From an uncultured Coriobacteriaceae bacterium (GTDB lineage Bacteria > Actinomycetota > Coriobacteriia > Coriobacteriales > Atopobiaceae): a DNA stretch of 54,373 nt. Positions 28,103 to 36,412 of the stretch are shown in pieces. The stretch is taken from contig CADAQM010000023.1 of the NCBI GenBank assembly GCA_902790135.1, positions 1-54,373 on the forward strand. The letters are read 5' to 3'. The notes under the pieces were generated by a model. It searched no databases. It saw nothing but the letters and a program-made list of their open reading frames with translations, and was not told where the DNA came from. Numbering within the stretch: the first letter of the stretch is position 1; every line of letters starts with the position of its first letter. Made by a program: the position numbers and the translations under genes.

Positions 28103-28426
28103 ATGGTAACTATCCGACTGTTCTGCGCGGGCGGCATGTCCACCAGCCTGCTTGTCACCAAGATGCGCGAGGCCGCCGCGGCTGCGGGCGTCGAGGCCGA
28201 CATCGAGGCCCATGGCGTGGGCTCCGTTGACCGTCGCGTGAACGAGACGACCGACGTCGTGCTGCTGGGGCCGCAGGTGGGCTATCAGGCCAAGCAGATG
28301 CGCGAGAAGGTCGCCAAGTACAACATTCCCTGTGAGGTCATCCCGATGACCGACTACGGGATGGTCAATGGCAAGGCCGTGTTCGAGCTCGCTCTCAAGC
28401 TGGCCAAGGAGGCAGGTCGCATCTAG
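28103..28426 (+). CDS. PTS lactose/cellobiose-family EIIB component
   Basis: 107 residues. The P-loop-like phospho-Cys motif is LFCAGGMSTSLLV (Cys8), followed by VLLGPQVGYQAKQM, both standard for CelA/ChbB-type EIIB. GGAGAGAGGGG precedes the ATG. It stands alone between a sulfatase and a terminator, with no EIIA or EIIC nearby, so it must work with components encoded elsewhere or have a regulatory role. Confidence 0.88.
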   Translation: MVTIRLFCAGGMSTSLLVTKMREAAAAAGVEADIEAHGVGSVDRRVNETTDVVLLGPQVGYQAKQMREKVAKYNIPCEVIPMTDYGMVNGKAVFELALKLAKEAGRI

Positions 28427-28460
28427 CTCGGGCGGCTTACCACACGTGATCTGACTTCAA

Positions 28461-28488
28461 CCCTCCCCCGAAAGCGCTTGGGGGAGGG
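28461..28488 (+). terminator. Hairpin terminator after PTS EIIB
   Basis: CCCTCCCCC and GGGGGAGGG flank GAAAGCGCTT, whose AAGCGCTT can pair further. It is followed by CTCTCGTCT rather than a clean T-run. Confidence 0.6.
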
Positions 28489-28556
28489 CTCTCGTCTGAT
28501 GGGACGAGGCTTGGGGTTACGATGATCCTGTCAATCAATGGGGGAGGGCGTGCGCT

Positions 28557-28850
28557 ATGGACTACGAGTACAAGAGCCACGAGGGCGACATGATCTTGCG
28601 CGACTACTTGGCCTACGACCGGACCAAGTTCGCACTCCTGCGCACGTTCCTGTCCATTGAGCGGACGGCGTTGGGACTGCTTGCTTCTGGCGCGGGCCTC
28701 GTCATCCTGCAGACGTCCGCCACGCTGGTCTCGATCGGATACGTGCTGGTAGCGGTAGCCTTTGCGGTGTTTGTGGCCGGGGGCGTGTATGCCGCGCGGG
28801 CAAAGAGGCGCCTCGATGGGCTCAAGGACAGCCCGGCCATGCGAGACTAG
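28557..28850 (+). CDS. DUF202/YidH-like small membrane protein
   Basis: 97 residues. The segment LAYDRTKFALLRTFLSIERTALGLLASGAG has the paired Arg-Thr pattern of DUF202 (YidH) proteins. Two membrane helices follow (about 38-55 and 60-80), then a basic tail. It is a stand-alone gene; the function of the family is uncertain. Confidence 0.7.
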   Translation: MDYEYKSHEGDMILRDYLAYDRTKFALLRTFLSIERTALGLLASGAGLVILQTSATLVSIGYVLVAVAFAVFVAGGVYAARAKRRLDGLKDSPAMRD

Positions 28851-28861
28851 CCCCGCAGCCG

Positions 28862-29659
28862 CTACATCAGCAGGTACTTGATGGCAATGAGTATCCCACC
28901 GCATACGACCAGGACCACGCCCGTGACCAGGCTTACCGTTCGCGCGCTGACCCGGTTGGCAAACTGAGCCGAGACGAGCGACGCCACTGTCGTCACGCTG
29001 GCGCACACGAGCAGGGCATCCCAGCGCTCCGCAACGATGCTGGGCTCGATGACCATGTGGCTCACGCTGGCAATGAGCGCGGTGAAGGTCATGATGAAGG
29101 TGCTCGTACCCACGGCAGTCTTGTGGTCCATGCCTAGCATGAAGGTGAAGACGACCAGCATCATCATGCCCCCGCCCGTGCCCACGAAGCCCGTCCCAAA
29201 GCCGATGGTCAGGCCAAAGAAGAGGGAGACGGCGATGTCGCGCGGCGTGAGCTTGCTGCCGCGCTCTGGCACGTCTGCGCGCTTGGACTCAGGCTTAAGC
29301 AAAAAGCGGATGCCGATGCAGAAGGTCAGGATGAGCGAGAAGCTGCCAAGCACCACGTTCCCAGCGCGATGGGCAGCGAGGCTTCCCGCCACGCACATAC
29401 TCACGATGCAAGCGAGCATGATCCAGCCGCGCTTGAGGTCGATGTTCTTGTAGCGGATGTAGGTCCAGGTGGTGATGGCCGACCCAAGGATGTCAGAGGC
29501 CAGCGCGATGGCCGTGGCTTGGTAGGCACCCGCCTCGCCCCCAAACGAGGGGCAGAGCACATAAAGGATGGGCACCATCACGGTTGCCGCGGAAAGGCCA
29601 GCCAGCCCCGTACCGATACCCGCGCCCAGCGCAGCTATGACGTACCAAAGGTATTCCAT
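28862..29659 (-). CDS. TauE/SafE-family permease
   Basis: 265 residues with about eight membrane segments in two repeats. GAGIGTGLAGLSAATVMVPIL in the first repeat and GFGTGFVGTGGGMMMLVVFTFMLG in the second are the family's glycine-rich motifs. Members move sulfite, sulfoacetate or organosulfur anions across the inner membrane. The Shine-Dalgarno GGGAG lies within the arm of a 13-bp inverted repeat. A sulfur role would fit the nearby sulfatase, but there is no operon link. Confidence 0.85.
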   Translation of the reverse strand: MEYLWYVIAALGAGIGTGLAGLSAATVMVPILYVLCPSFGGEAGAYQATAIALASDILGSAITTWTYIRYKNIDLKRGWIMLACIVSMCVAGSLAAHRAGNVVLGSFSLILTFCIGIRFLLKPESKRADVPERGSKLTPRDIAVSLFFGLTIGFGTGFVGTGGGMMMLVVFTFMLGMDHKTAVGTSTFIMTFTALIASVSHMVIEPSIVAERWDALLVCASVTTVASLVSAQFANRVSARTVSLVTGVVLVVCGGILIAIKYLLM

Positions 29660-29665
29660 AGAGAA

Positions 29666-29717
29666 CTCCCTACCCGTTAGGGAAAGCGTAGCGCTTTGCT
29701 AGCCAACGGGTAGGGAG
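29666..29717 (-). promoter_or_regulatory. Hairpin in the leader of the TauE gene that includes its ribosome binding site
   Basis: CTCCCTACCCGTT (29666-29678) and AACGGGTAGGGAG (29705-29717) are exact complements, with an inner AAAGCG/CGCTTT pair. Read on the minus strand, the 3' arm ends in GGGAG, the Shine-Dalgarno of the TauE gene. The hairpin could terminate the upstream cupin transcript and also mask TauE translation. Confidence 0.5.
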
Positions 29718-29747
29718 GGTTCAGATTATTTGGTTGTGTGAGCGGTG

Positions 29748-30182
29748 TTAGGAGAGCGCGTAGTAGTCGTCAGCGTTGACCGGCTCGAGCCACTCGTTCC
29801 AGGCGTCGGTGCCAGAGACCTCGACGGCCACGTGGCTGAACCAGCTGTCGGCCTTTGCGCCGTGCCAGTGCTTGACGTTGGCGGGGATGGTGATGACGGT
29901 GCCGGGGGTCAGGCTTACGGCCGGCTTGCCCCACTCCTGGTACCAACCCTCGCCGGCGGTGCAGATGAGCACCTGCCCGCCACCCTCGGTGGCGTGATGC
30001 ACATGCCAGTCGTTGCGGCAGCCAGGGGTGAAGGTCACGTTGAAGACCGGCGTGGAGCAGCCCTCCTCGGTGAGCACCTTCAGGTAGGTCTTGCCCTGGA
30101 AGTACTGCTGGGCGGGGTTGTCCGGTCCGATGCCAAAGGCATCCATCTGCTCGAACTCTGCGCGGTCCATCGTCTTTGCCAT
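29748..30182 (-). CDS. Cupin-domain protein
   Basis: 144 residues, one cupin barrel. Motif 1 is NDWHVHHATEGGGQVLICTAGEGWYQEWG (two His plus Glu as metal ligands), and motif 2 is PGTVITIPANVKHWHGAK with the last His. This is the architecture of small metal-binding cupins found beside carboxymuconolactone decarboxylases and MerR regulators. The reaction is unknown; metal binding is expected. Confidence 0.8.
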   Translation of the reverse strand: MAKTMDRAEFEQMDAFGIGPDNPAQQYFQGKTYLKVLTEEGCSTPVFNVTFTPGCRNDWHVHHATEGGGQVLICTAGEGWYQEWGKPAVSLTPGTVITIPANVKHWHGAKADSWFSHVAVEVSGTDAWNEWLEPVNADDYYALS

Positions 30183-30211
30183 GATGCTCCCTTCCTAAGG
30201 TGTCTGCTGAT

Positions 30212-30268
30212 AGCATAACGTTGCGCATGAGAGATAACAAATGCCTGTTGCATATCCATTCTCATGCG
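30212..30268 (-). promoter_or_regulatory. Promoter and operator of the cupin gene
   Basis: On the minus strand, TTGTTA (30235-30240), a 17-nt spacer and TATGCT (30212-30217). A 9-bp inverted repeat (CGCATGAGA 30224-30232, TCTCATGCG 30260-30268) overlaps the spacer, and a competing CATGCGG/CCGCATG pair extends to 30289. This suggests a repressor or MerR-type site. Confidence 0.5.
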
Positions 30269-30314
30269 GATTGGTTATGGAACCGCATGGAGGGGCGGAG
30301 CTTCTCCTGCCCGA

Positions 30315-30980
30315 CTAGTTTTGGCCAATCATGAGCTGCGCCAGAATCTGGGCCGCAAAATCGCGCCCGATGAGGTCGGTGTTGATCATGAGGTCGTAGG
30401 TTGCGGGCTCGCCCCAGGTGGTCCCGTCGTCTGCGAGTGCGTGCCAGCTGCGACGGTGTGCGTCCTCGTACGCGATGGCTGCGTCGATTTCGGCATCGTC
30501 TGTGAGGTCTGCGTAGAGCGGCGAGACCTTGGCGCGCACGCGCATGGCGGGCCGGTCGCTCGCGTAGGTCATAGCGCTAGCGCAGGTCTTGCCCAGGCTC
30601 GCCACAAAGGCCTTGCCCACGCGGTCGTGGATGAGGCAGGGGCCGATCGAAAGCGCGCGCTCGGCAGCCAGCCGATAAGCCCCGATGATGCGCTGGCATT
30701 CGTCGGTTGCACGCAGCTCGTCGAGGTCGGCGTCTGGCGCAGCCGACTTTGCCTCAAAGGCATCCACATCGTCGGCCGTCACGCCGCACTCGGGCACAAG
30801 CTCAAGCAGCGTCACGGTGTCGTGATAGGTCCACCCCGCAGCCTTGCAGGCGCGCAGGGCAATCATGCGACCCATCGAGCAGTAGGCGGAATCGAGCACC
30901 ACGCAGTCGGGTACCTTGTAGCCGCGCTCGAACTCGCTCATGCCCTTGGTGCTCAGCGTGTTGCTCATGTTCTCTGCCAT
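30315..30980 (-). CDS. Cytidylate kinase-like protein
   Basis: 221 residues similar in layout to the cytidylate-kinase-like family: YCSMGRMIALRACKAAGWTYHDTVTLLEL resembles the GSGGREIA...LGIPYYD start of such proteins, and RRSWHALADDGTTWGEPATYDLMINTDLIG matches the C-terminal YY...W...Y(D/H)LxINT block. The normal GxGG nucleotide loop is altered here (SMGR), so kinase activity is uncertain. The start at 30980 follows AAGGAGC. It diverges from the GH13 gene. Confidence 0.65.
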   Translation of the reverse strand: MAENMSNTLSTKGMSEFERGYKVPDCVVLDSAYCSMGRMIALRACKAAGWTYHDTVTLLELVPECGVTADDVDAFEAKSAAPDADLDELRATDECQRIIGAYRLAAERALSIGPCLIHDRVGKAFVASLGKTCASAMTYASDRPAMRVRAKVSPLYADLTDDAEIDAAIAYEDAHRRSWHALADDGTTWGEPATYDLMINTDLIGRDFAAQILAQLMIGQN

Positions 30981-31212
30981 CGTTGCTCCTTCCGGATGGG
31001 TGGAATCTGCCGCCAATGCCCAAAACTCGTGGAGCGTCGCGCGTCTTTGACCATTGGCGAGGGGTTGCCGTGTTGGCGCTCATTATCTGCCCAATCCCCG
31101 TTGCAATGGCCAACAAAGGAGCGCCTTTTGCCGTGCGTGGCATGCTCCGCTTGGCGAGCACGTGAACTGCTGGCGTATCGTAGGGACAACAACCTCGGGC
31201 AAGGAGGCCGCC

Positions 31213-32931
31213 ATGCAACGCACGCGCTGGTACAAGGATGCCGTCTTCTATCAGATCTGGCCACGGAGCTTCTGCGACGGCAACGGTGACGGTATAGGTG
31301 ACCTCTGGGGTGTGCTCGAGAAGCTCGACTACATCGCCAGCCTAGGCGTCACGGGTATCTGGTTCAGCCCGCTCTACCCCAGCCCGCAGGCTGACTATGG
31401 CTATGACGTCGCCAACTACTACGACATCAATCCCGAGTACGGTACGCTCGACACCTTCAAGCAGGTGCTGGATGGTGCCCACGAGCGTGGGCTCAAGGTG
31501 ATCATGGACCTGGTGGTCAATCACTCCTCGGACGAGTGCACGTGGTTTGTCGAGAGTCGCAGCTCCCGCGACAACCCCCACGCCGACTGGTACATCTGGC
31601 GCGATGGCAAGACGCCGGGTGCGCCGGAGGAGGGCGGCACTCCGCCCAACAACTGGGACAGTCTCTTTGAGGGCGACGCGTGGGAGTACGAGCCCGCGCG
31701 TGACCAGTGGTACCTGCATATCTTTGCCAAGAAGCAGCCAGACTTCAACATGGACAACCTCGAGGTCCGCGCCGAGGTTGAGCGCATCATGCGCTTCTGG
31801 CTCGACTTGGGCGTGGACGGCTTCCGCGAGGATGTGATCACCTACATCAGCAAGGTAGAGGGGCTGCCCGACGACAATCCGCTCAAGCCAGCCGCGCGCG
31901 GCATGCAGTTCTACGACCACGGTCCGCATGTGCACGAGTATCTGAGGCAGTTCCGCGAGAACGTGCTCGACGACTATGACTGTATGACGGTGGGCGAGGC
32001 GCCCATGATCAGTGCGGAGAAGGCGCTGGAGTACGCGCAGGAAGGTCCTGACCAAGAGCTCGACATGCTCTTCACCTTCGAGCACATGGGTGCGGACTGC
32101 TTGATGACCGACTGGATTCCGCGGCCGTTCGACCTGCGCTCGTACAAGAAGGCGCTGGGAAACTGGCAGACGGGCTTGGGTGGACGCGCCTGGAACGCCC
32201 TCTACATTGAGAACCACGACCATCCACGCATCATCAGCCGCTACGGCAGCGAAGCCCATCGCGTGGAGAGCGGAAAGTCACTGGCCTGCAGCTATCTCTT
32301 CCTGCGGGGCACGCCCTTCGTGTACCAGGGCCAGGAGATCGGCATGACCAACACGCACCTGGCGAGTGTCGACGAGTCGGCCGACGTGTCGACCTTCAAT
32401 CAGTATCGCCGCGTGCGTGAGCTGGGGCTTCCGGAGGGCGCGGCCCTCAAGTTGGTCAACCGTGCTACGCGCGACCATGCGCGCACGCCCGTCCAGTGGA
32501 GCAACGCGCAGGGGGCGGGCTTTGTGGGTGGAGACGGAACGGCCGAGCCGTGGTATCCCATCAACCCCAACTACCCCGTCATCAACGTGGAGGCCGCCGA
32601 GGCGGACCCCAACTCGCTTCTGGCCTTCTATCGTGCGGCAATCGCCTTGCGCAGGCGGCTGCCGGTGGTGTGCGAAGGTGGTTATCGCGAGCTCAAACGA
32701 TCGAGCGGGCAGATCTACGCCTACGTGCGCGAGGGCGTGGGGCAACGGTTGTTGGTGGTGTGCTCGCTGAGTCCCAAGATGGCGTACTTCTCGGCGCCGG
32801 CTGACATCGATCTTGCTGCGGGCGAGCTCTGCCTTTGCGGCTACGAGGACGCACCATTGGAGGGCAACGCCTTCTTCCTGCGCCCCTACGAGTGCCGCGT
32901 GTACCTGTGGGAGGGCTTGGGGGAGGGGTAG
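31213..32931 (+). CDS. GH13 alpha-glucosidase (oligo-1,6-glucosidase type)
   Basis: 572 residues of the alpha-amylase family. Conserved region I is DLVVNHSS; the nucleophile is Asp207 in GVDGFREDV; the acid/base is Glu262 in VGEAP; and Asp336 lies in ENHDHPR. These and the C-terminal beta-domain fit GH13_31-type enzymes that cleave isomaltose, dextrin ends or trehalose-6-P. There is no signal peptide, so it is cytosolic. The ATG at 31213 follows AAGGAGG. It is a single-gene unit. Confidence 0.88.
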   Translation: MQRTRWYKDAVFYQIWPRSFCDGNGDGIGDLWGVLEKLDYIASLGVTGIWFSPLYPSPQADYGYDVANYYDINPEYGTLDTFKQVLDGAHERGLKVIMDLVVNHSSDECTWFVESRSSRDNPHADWYIWRDGKTPGAPEEGGTPPNNWDSLFEGDAWEYEPARDQWYLHIFAKKQPDFNMDNLEVRAEVERIMRFWLDLGVDGFREDVITYISKVEGLPDDNPLKPAARGMQFYDHGPHVHEYLRQFRENVLDDYDCMTVGEAPMISAEKALEYAQEGPDQELDMLFTFEHMGADCLMTDWIPRPFDLRSYKKALGNWQTGLGGRAWNALYIENHDHPRIISRYGSEAHRVESGKSLACSYLFLRGTPFVYQGQEIGMTNTHLASVDESADVSTFNQYRRVRELGLPEGAALKLVNRATRDHARTPVQWSNAQGAGFVGGDGTAEPWYPINPNYPVINVEAAEADPNSLLAFYRAAIALRRRLPVVCEGGYRELKRSSGQIYAYVREGVGQRLLVVCSLSPKMAYFSAPADIDLAAGELCLCGYEDAPLEGNAFFLRPYECRVYLWEGLGEG

Positions 32932-32936
32932 GCCTT

Positions 32937-33854
32937 CTAACTGGTGCTTTCAGCCGACTGCAGTGTTACGAGGACGATGGTCGCCACCATGAGCACGAGG
33001 CCCACCCAGTCTGCCCAGGAGAAGGCCGTGTTGAGCATGAGCGCCGTCAGTACGGTGGCGCTTACGGGCTCTGCCGCGCCAAGCATGTTGCCGCGCACGG
33101 GGCCGACGATGGATATGCCATGCAGGAAGAGCCCGTAGGCGCCAAAGGTACCCACAAAAGAAGCGATGCCCAGCACGACCCAACAGTCGAGGCCAAGCAC
33201 GGGAAACCCGCCGCTTAGCCCACGCGTGAGGAACCAGAACGCCAGGCCACTCACACCCGCGACCGACATGCCGATGCCAGTGGTGGCGAGGCTGCCCCAG
33301 CGCTCGAAGAGCGGCTTGGGGTAGGTAGTGTAGAAGACCGACGCGGCAGCCGTGGCCACACCAAAGACCAGGCCCAGAATGGGAAGGCTCAGGGTGCTGG
33401 GGTCACCGCCCGTTGCGATGAGGAAGGTGGCCAGCGCCGCGCAGGCGAGGGCCGCCACCTCGAGCCCGCGCGGCAGGCGGCGCTCCATGAGGCAGGCCAG
33501 TGCCAGTACCATGGGGACGTTCAGGCTCTGCAGGACGGTCGCTGTCCCTGCGTTGGTGTAGCTGATGGTGGTGGCGTAGAGCGTCGAGTTCAGGAAGAGG
33601 CCAGCCGTGCCAAAGATGAGCAGCCTGCGGCGTGTGTCGGCATCCGCAGCCATGGCCTTGAGCTGGGGACGCTGGAGCACGAGGAGCGTGGCTAGAAACA
33701 TGATGCCTGCCCCTGCTTGGCGGAGCGCAGTGACCAGCAGCGAGTCTATGGCACTGTGTGCAAACAGGTATTGCACGCAGGTGCCCGATGCGCCCCAGGA
33801 GATTGCTCCTGCGAGCGTCGAGACGACGCCGGTGATCATTCTCTTGCGATCCAT
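32937..33854 (-). CDS. EamA/DMT-superfamily transporter
   Basis: 305 residues, ten membrane segments in two EamA repeats (start TGVVSTLAGAISWGASGTCVQYL; second repeat LPILGLVFGVATAAASVFYTTYPKPL). The ATG at 33854 is chosen for GGAGGAG upstream over the ORF's first Met. It converges with the GH13 gene, only 5 bp separating the stops. The substrate is unknown. Confidence 0.85.
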   Translation of the reverse strand: MDRKRMITGVVSTLAGAISWGASGTCVQYLFAHSAIDSLLVTALRQAGAGIMFLATLLVLQRPQLKAMAADADTRRRLLIFGTAGLFLNSTLYATTISYTNAGTATVLQSLNVPMVLALACLMERRLPRGLEVAALACAALATFLIATGGDPSTLSLPILGLVFGVATAAASVFYTTYPKPLFERWGSLATTGIGMSVAGVSGLAFWFLTRGLSGGFPVLGLDCWVVLGIASFVGTFGAYGLFLHGISIVGPVRGNMLGAAEPVSATVLTALMLNTAFSWADWVGLVLMVATIVLVTLQSAESTS

Positions 33855-33937
33855 GCCCAACTCCTCCGCTTTTGCCAAGCAACCATCTTAGCGCTAAGCG
33901 TCAGCTTCCATCGGTCTGCCAAGCGCTTCATTTGGCC

Positions 33938-33984
33938 GATATGGGCCGAAGGGATGATAAAGGGGACTGATTTCGGCTCATATC
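33938..33984. promoter_or_regulatory. 13-bp inverted repeat upstream of the DUF4428 leader
   Basis: GATATGGGCCGAA (33938-33950) and TTCGGCTCATATC (33972-33984) are complementary apart from one G-T. They sit about 45-90 bp before the mini-ORF and contain AT-rich promoter-like sequence between them (GATGATAAAG). Confidence 0.4.
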
Positions 33985-34025
33985 ATTTAGAGGGCAAAGT
34001 GCCAGCGGAAAGGTTGGTGGGGACG

Positions 34026-34079
34026 ATGGCTCTGTTTGGGAATCTGTTTGAGAAGAACTCAGGTGGCCTCCGCGCCTAG
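34026..34079 (+). CDS. 17-codon mini-ORF duplicating the start of the next gene
   Basis: MALFGNLFEKNSGGLRA and stop. Its first ten codons give the same residues as the DUF4428 protein starting 118 bp downstream, with 27 of 30 bases or better in common, and a similar GGTGGGGACG leader. It then runs straight into a strong hairpin. It may be a leader peptide for attenuation, or the stump of a tandem duplication. I see no other function. Confidence 0.5.
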   Translation: MALFGNLFEKNSGGLRA

Positions 34080-34095
34080 CGCGGGGTGGCCACCT
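34061..34095 (+). terminator. Strong hairpin at the end of the mini-ORF
   Basis: AGGTGGCC (34061-34068) pairs with GGCCACCT (34088-34095), and inside CCGCGC pairs with GCGCGG around a 3-nt loop. The stop codon lies in the loop. No T-run follows, so a ribosome stalled or terminating on the mini-ORF would decide whether it folds. Confidence 0.5.
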
Positions 34096-34143
34096 CGTGT
34101 GCGGTGGGCCCGGTCGGTGTTTCTTGTCGGATAGGGGTGGGCG

Positions 34144-34878
34144 ATGGCTCTGTTTGGGAACTTATTTGAGAAGAAGAACTGTGCGATCTGCAGCAAGGAG
34201 CTCGGCATCTTTGGCAAGACCAAGATTAGCGAGGGTTACCTCTGCAAGGACTGTGCCGGCAAGCTCTCGCCCTATTTCCATGGGCACAGGTCTGCCACGG
34301 TGGAGGATATCCGAGGTCAACTCAGTTATCGCGAGGCCAATCGCGCCGATGTCGCCACCTTCCATGTGACGCGCGCTTTGGGCAACGGCACTAAGGTCTA
34401 CCTCGATGAGGACCGTTCCAAGGTGATCATCACCAATGCGCAGCCCAGTGGCTGGGCGGACCGCAATCCCGACGTGCTCGACTCCTCACAGATCACCGGC
34501 TGCGACTACAACGTCAGGGAGAGCAAGACCGAGATCAAGCGCAAGAACGCCGAGGGCGAGGAGGTCTCCTACAACCCTCCGCGCTACGACATCGACTACG
34601 ACATCTACGTGACCATCTACATCGACCATCCCTACGTGGAGCAGGTTGAGTTCAGGCTCAACCAGAGTCGCATCGAGAGCAATACCTCTGCGGAGTATCG
34701 CCATGCAGAAGCTCAGGCAAAGGAGATCAGGGAGGCTTTGACGGGCATTCGCGCCAAGCAGCGTGCGGCTGCCGCCCCCAAGCGTGCCGTCACCTGCCCG
34801 CACTGCCTGGCAACCACCAAGCCCGATGCGAACGGTTGCTGCGAGTACTGTGGGAGCAGCCTCGAGGGTGCCCTATAG
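34144..34878 (+). CDS. DUF4428-type zinc protein with C-terminal zinc ribbon
   Basis: 244 residues. An N-terminal zinc knuckle, CAICSKELGIFGKTKISEGYLCKDC (two CxxC pairs), matches DUF4428. A central beta-rich domain (70-190) and a C-terminal ribbon, CPHCLATTKPDANGCCEYCG, follow. The opening residues 1-12 (MALFGNLFEKKN) recur in the mini-ORF. Proteins of this type often sit next to SPFH/zinc-ribbon proteins, as here. They are cytosolic; the role is unknown. Confidence 0.7.
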   Translation: MALFGNLFEKKNCAICSKELGIFGKTKISEGYLCKDCAGKLSPYFHGHRSATVEDIRGQLSYREANRADVATFHVTRALGNGTKVYLDEDRSKVIITNAQPSGWADRNPDVLDSSQITGCDYNVRESKTEIKRKNAEGEEVSYNPPRYDIDYDIYVTIYIDHPYVEQVEFRLNQSRIESNTSAEYRHAEAQAKEIREALTGIRAKQRAAAAPKRAVTCPHCLATTKPDANGCCEYCGSSLEGAL

Positions 34879-34964
34879 CTGGTCTTGCGGCATCGGTTGG
34901 CGTCGATAACGGATATGCGCTGCGAGCGTGACGCTTCGTGGCAGATGAGAAAGAGGGGTGCAAG

Positions 34965-36248
34965 ATGGGACTTCTGAAGGCAGGGCTTGGCGCTGCGGCA
35001 GGCGTGCTCAGCGAGCAATGGCGAGACTACATCTACTGCGACGCGATTCCCAACAACGTGCTCATGGTCAAGGGCCGCAATCGCACGGGCGGCAGCGACA
35101 ACCTCCTTACCAACGGGTCCATCATCGCGGTCAACGAGGGACAATGCATGCTCATCGTGCACCAGGGTGCTGTCGTGGACGTATGCGCGGAAGCCGGAGA
35201 GTTCCTCTTTGACAGCGGGACGGAACCCTCGGTCTTCTATGGTGACCTCGGCGAGCAGGTCAAGGCTACCTTCCTGCGCATCGGCGAGCGCATCTCCTTT
35301 GGCGGGGACGCAGCCAACGACCTGCGCGTCTATTTCGTCAACACCAAGGAGGTCATGGGCAACAAGTACGGTACGCCCGCTCCCGTCACCGTGCGTGTGG
35401 TTGATGCCAACATCGGCCTCGACACCGATATCGGTTGCCGCTGCAATGGCGAGTACTCCTTCCGCATTGTCGACCCGCTGCTGTTCTACACGCAGGTTGC
35501 TGGTAACGTGACCGATGCCTTCCGCCTGGAGCAGATCTCCAGCCAGATGCGCAGCGAGTTTCTGACGGCCCTGCAGCCGGGCTTTGGGCGTCTCTCCGCA
35601 ATGGGCATACGCTTCAGCCTCTTCCCGGCTCATACCACCGAGCTCGCCGAAGCCATGGAGCAGGAGCTCTCCGTCAAGTGGACGCAGCGGCGCGGCATCG
35701 CCGTGGTGGCCGTGGGCATCAACACCATCGCCGCGCTGCCCGAGGACGAGGAGCGCATCAAGCAGCTGCAGCTGACCGCGGTCATGCGTGACCCCAACAT
35801 GCGTGCCGCCAATGCCGCCATCGCGCAGGGCGAGGCGCTCAAGGCTGCCGCAAGCAACGAGGCGGGCGCCATGATGGGCTTTGCCGGCATCAACATGATG
35901 CAGAATACGGCTGGTGCCATGAACGCCTCCGGACTCTACGATACGAGCCAGCCCTACCAGCAGCCAGCCAATGCCTATCAGGTGTCGGCGCCGCAGGCAG
36001 CCGCCGAGGGCTGGACCTGTCCCAGCTGCGGAACTACCAACACAGGCAAGTTCTGTATGGAGTGCGGCTCGCCCAAGCCGGCGCCTGCTGCAGCTTGGAC
36101 CTGCCCAAACTGCGGTGCGAGCAACACGGGCAAGTTCTGCTCGGAGTGCGGCACGCCCAAGCCCGTTGACGAGACTTGGACCTGCCCCAAGTGCGGGGCC
36201 TCCAACAAGGGCAAGTTCTGCATGGATTGCGGGACTCCGCGTCCGTAG
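34965..36248 (+). CDS. SPFH-domain protein (YdjI-like) with three zinc ribbons
   Basis: 427 residues. The N-terminal MGLLKAGLGAAAGVLSEQWRDYIYCDAIPNNVLM and following beta strands resemble YdjI and 'virion core protein'-annotated SPFH proteins. After a helical region come three repeats, WTCPSCGTTNTGKFCMECG, WTCPNCGASNTGKFCSECG and WTCPKCGASNKGKFCMDCG, each a four-Cys zinc ribbon (residues about 345-425). The ATG at 34965 follows GAGGGGTGC. In other bacteria YdjI-type proteins act with membrane-stress systems, so a scaffold role is likely. Confidence 0.75.
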   Translation: MGLLKAGLGAAAGVLSEQWRDYIYCDAIPNNVLMVKGRNRTGGSDNLLTNGSIIAVNEGQCMLIVHQGAVVDVCAEAGEFLFDSGTEPSVFYGDLGEQVKATFLRIGERISFGGDAANDLRVYFVNTKEVMGNKYGTPAPVTVRVVDANIGLDTDIGCRCNGEYSFRIVDPLLFYTQVAGNVTDAFRLEQISSQMRSEFLTALQPGFGRLSAMGIRFSLFPAHTTELAEAMEQELSVKWTQRRGIAVVAVGINTIAALPEDEERIKQLQLTAVMRDPNMRAANAAIAQGEALKAAASNEAGAMMGFAGINMMQNTAGAMNASGLYDTSQPYQQPANAYQVSAPQAAAEGWTCPSCGTTNTGKFCMECGSPKPAPAAAWTCPNCGASNTGKFCSECGTPKPVDETWTCPKCGASNKGKFCMDCGTPRP

Positions 36249-36271
36249 GTGCGCATACGAAGCGAGCGAGG

Positions 36272-36304
36272 GGGAGAGGTTCCTCGGGGACCTCTCCCTT
36301 ATCT
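36272..36304 (+). terminator. Rho-independent terminator after the SPFH gene
   Basis: GGGAGAGGT (36272-36280) pairs with ACCTCTCCC (36290-36298), extended inside by CC/GG, followed by TTAT and CTGTTT. Confidence 0.75.
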
Positions 36305-36412
36305 GTTTGGTGACCGATGAATCGCAAGCGCCAGCAGCGCTCACTGGTCACCGCCAATGTCTGCAATGCTAGTCTGAGACCAACCAGGGGGTTACAAGGG
36401 AAAGGGAGAAGC

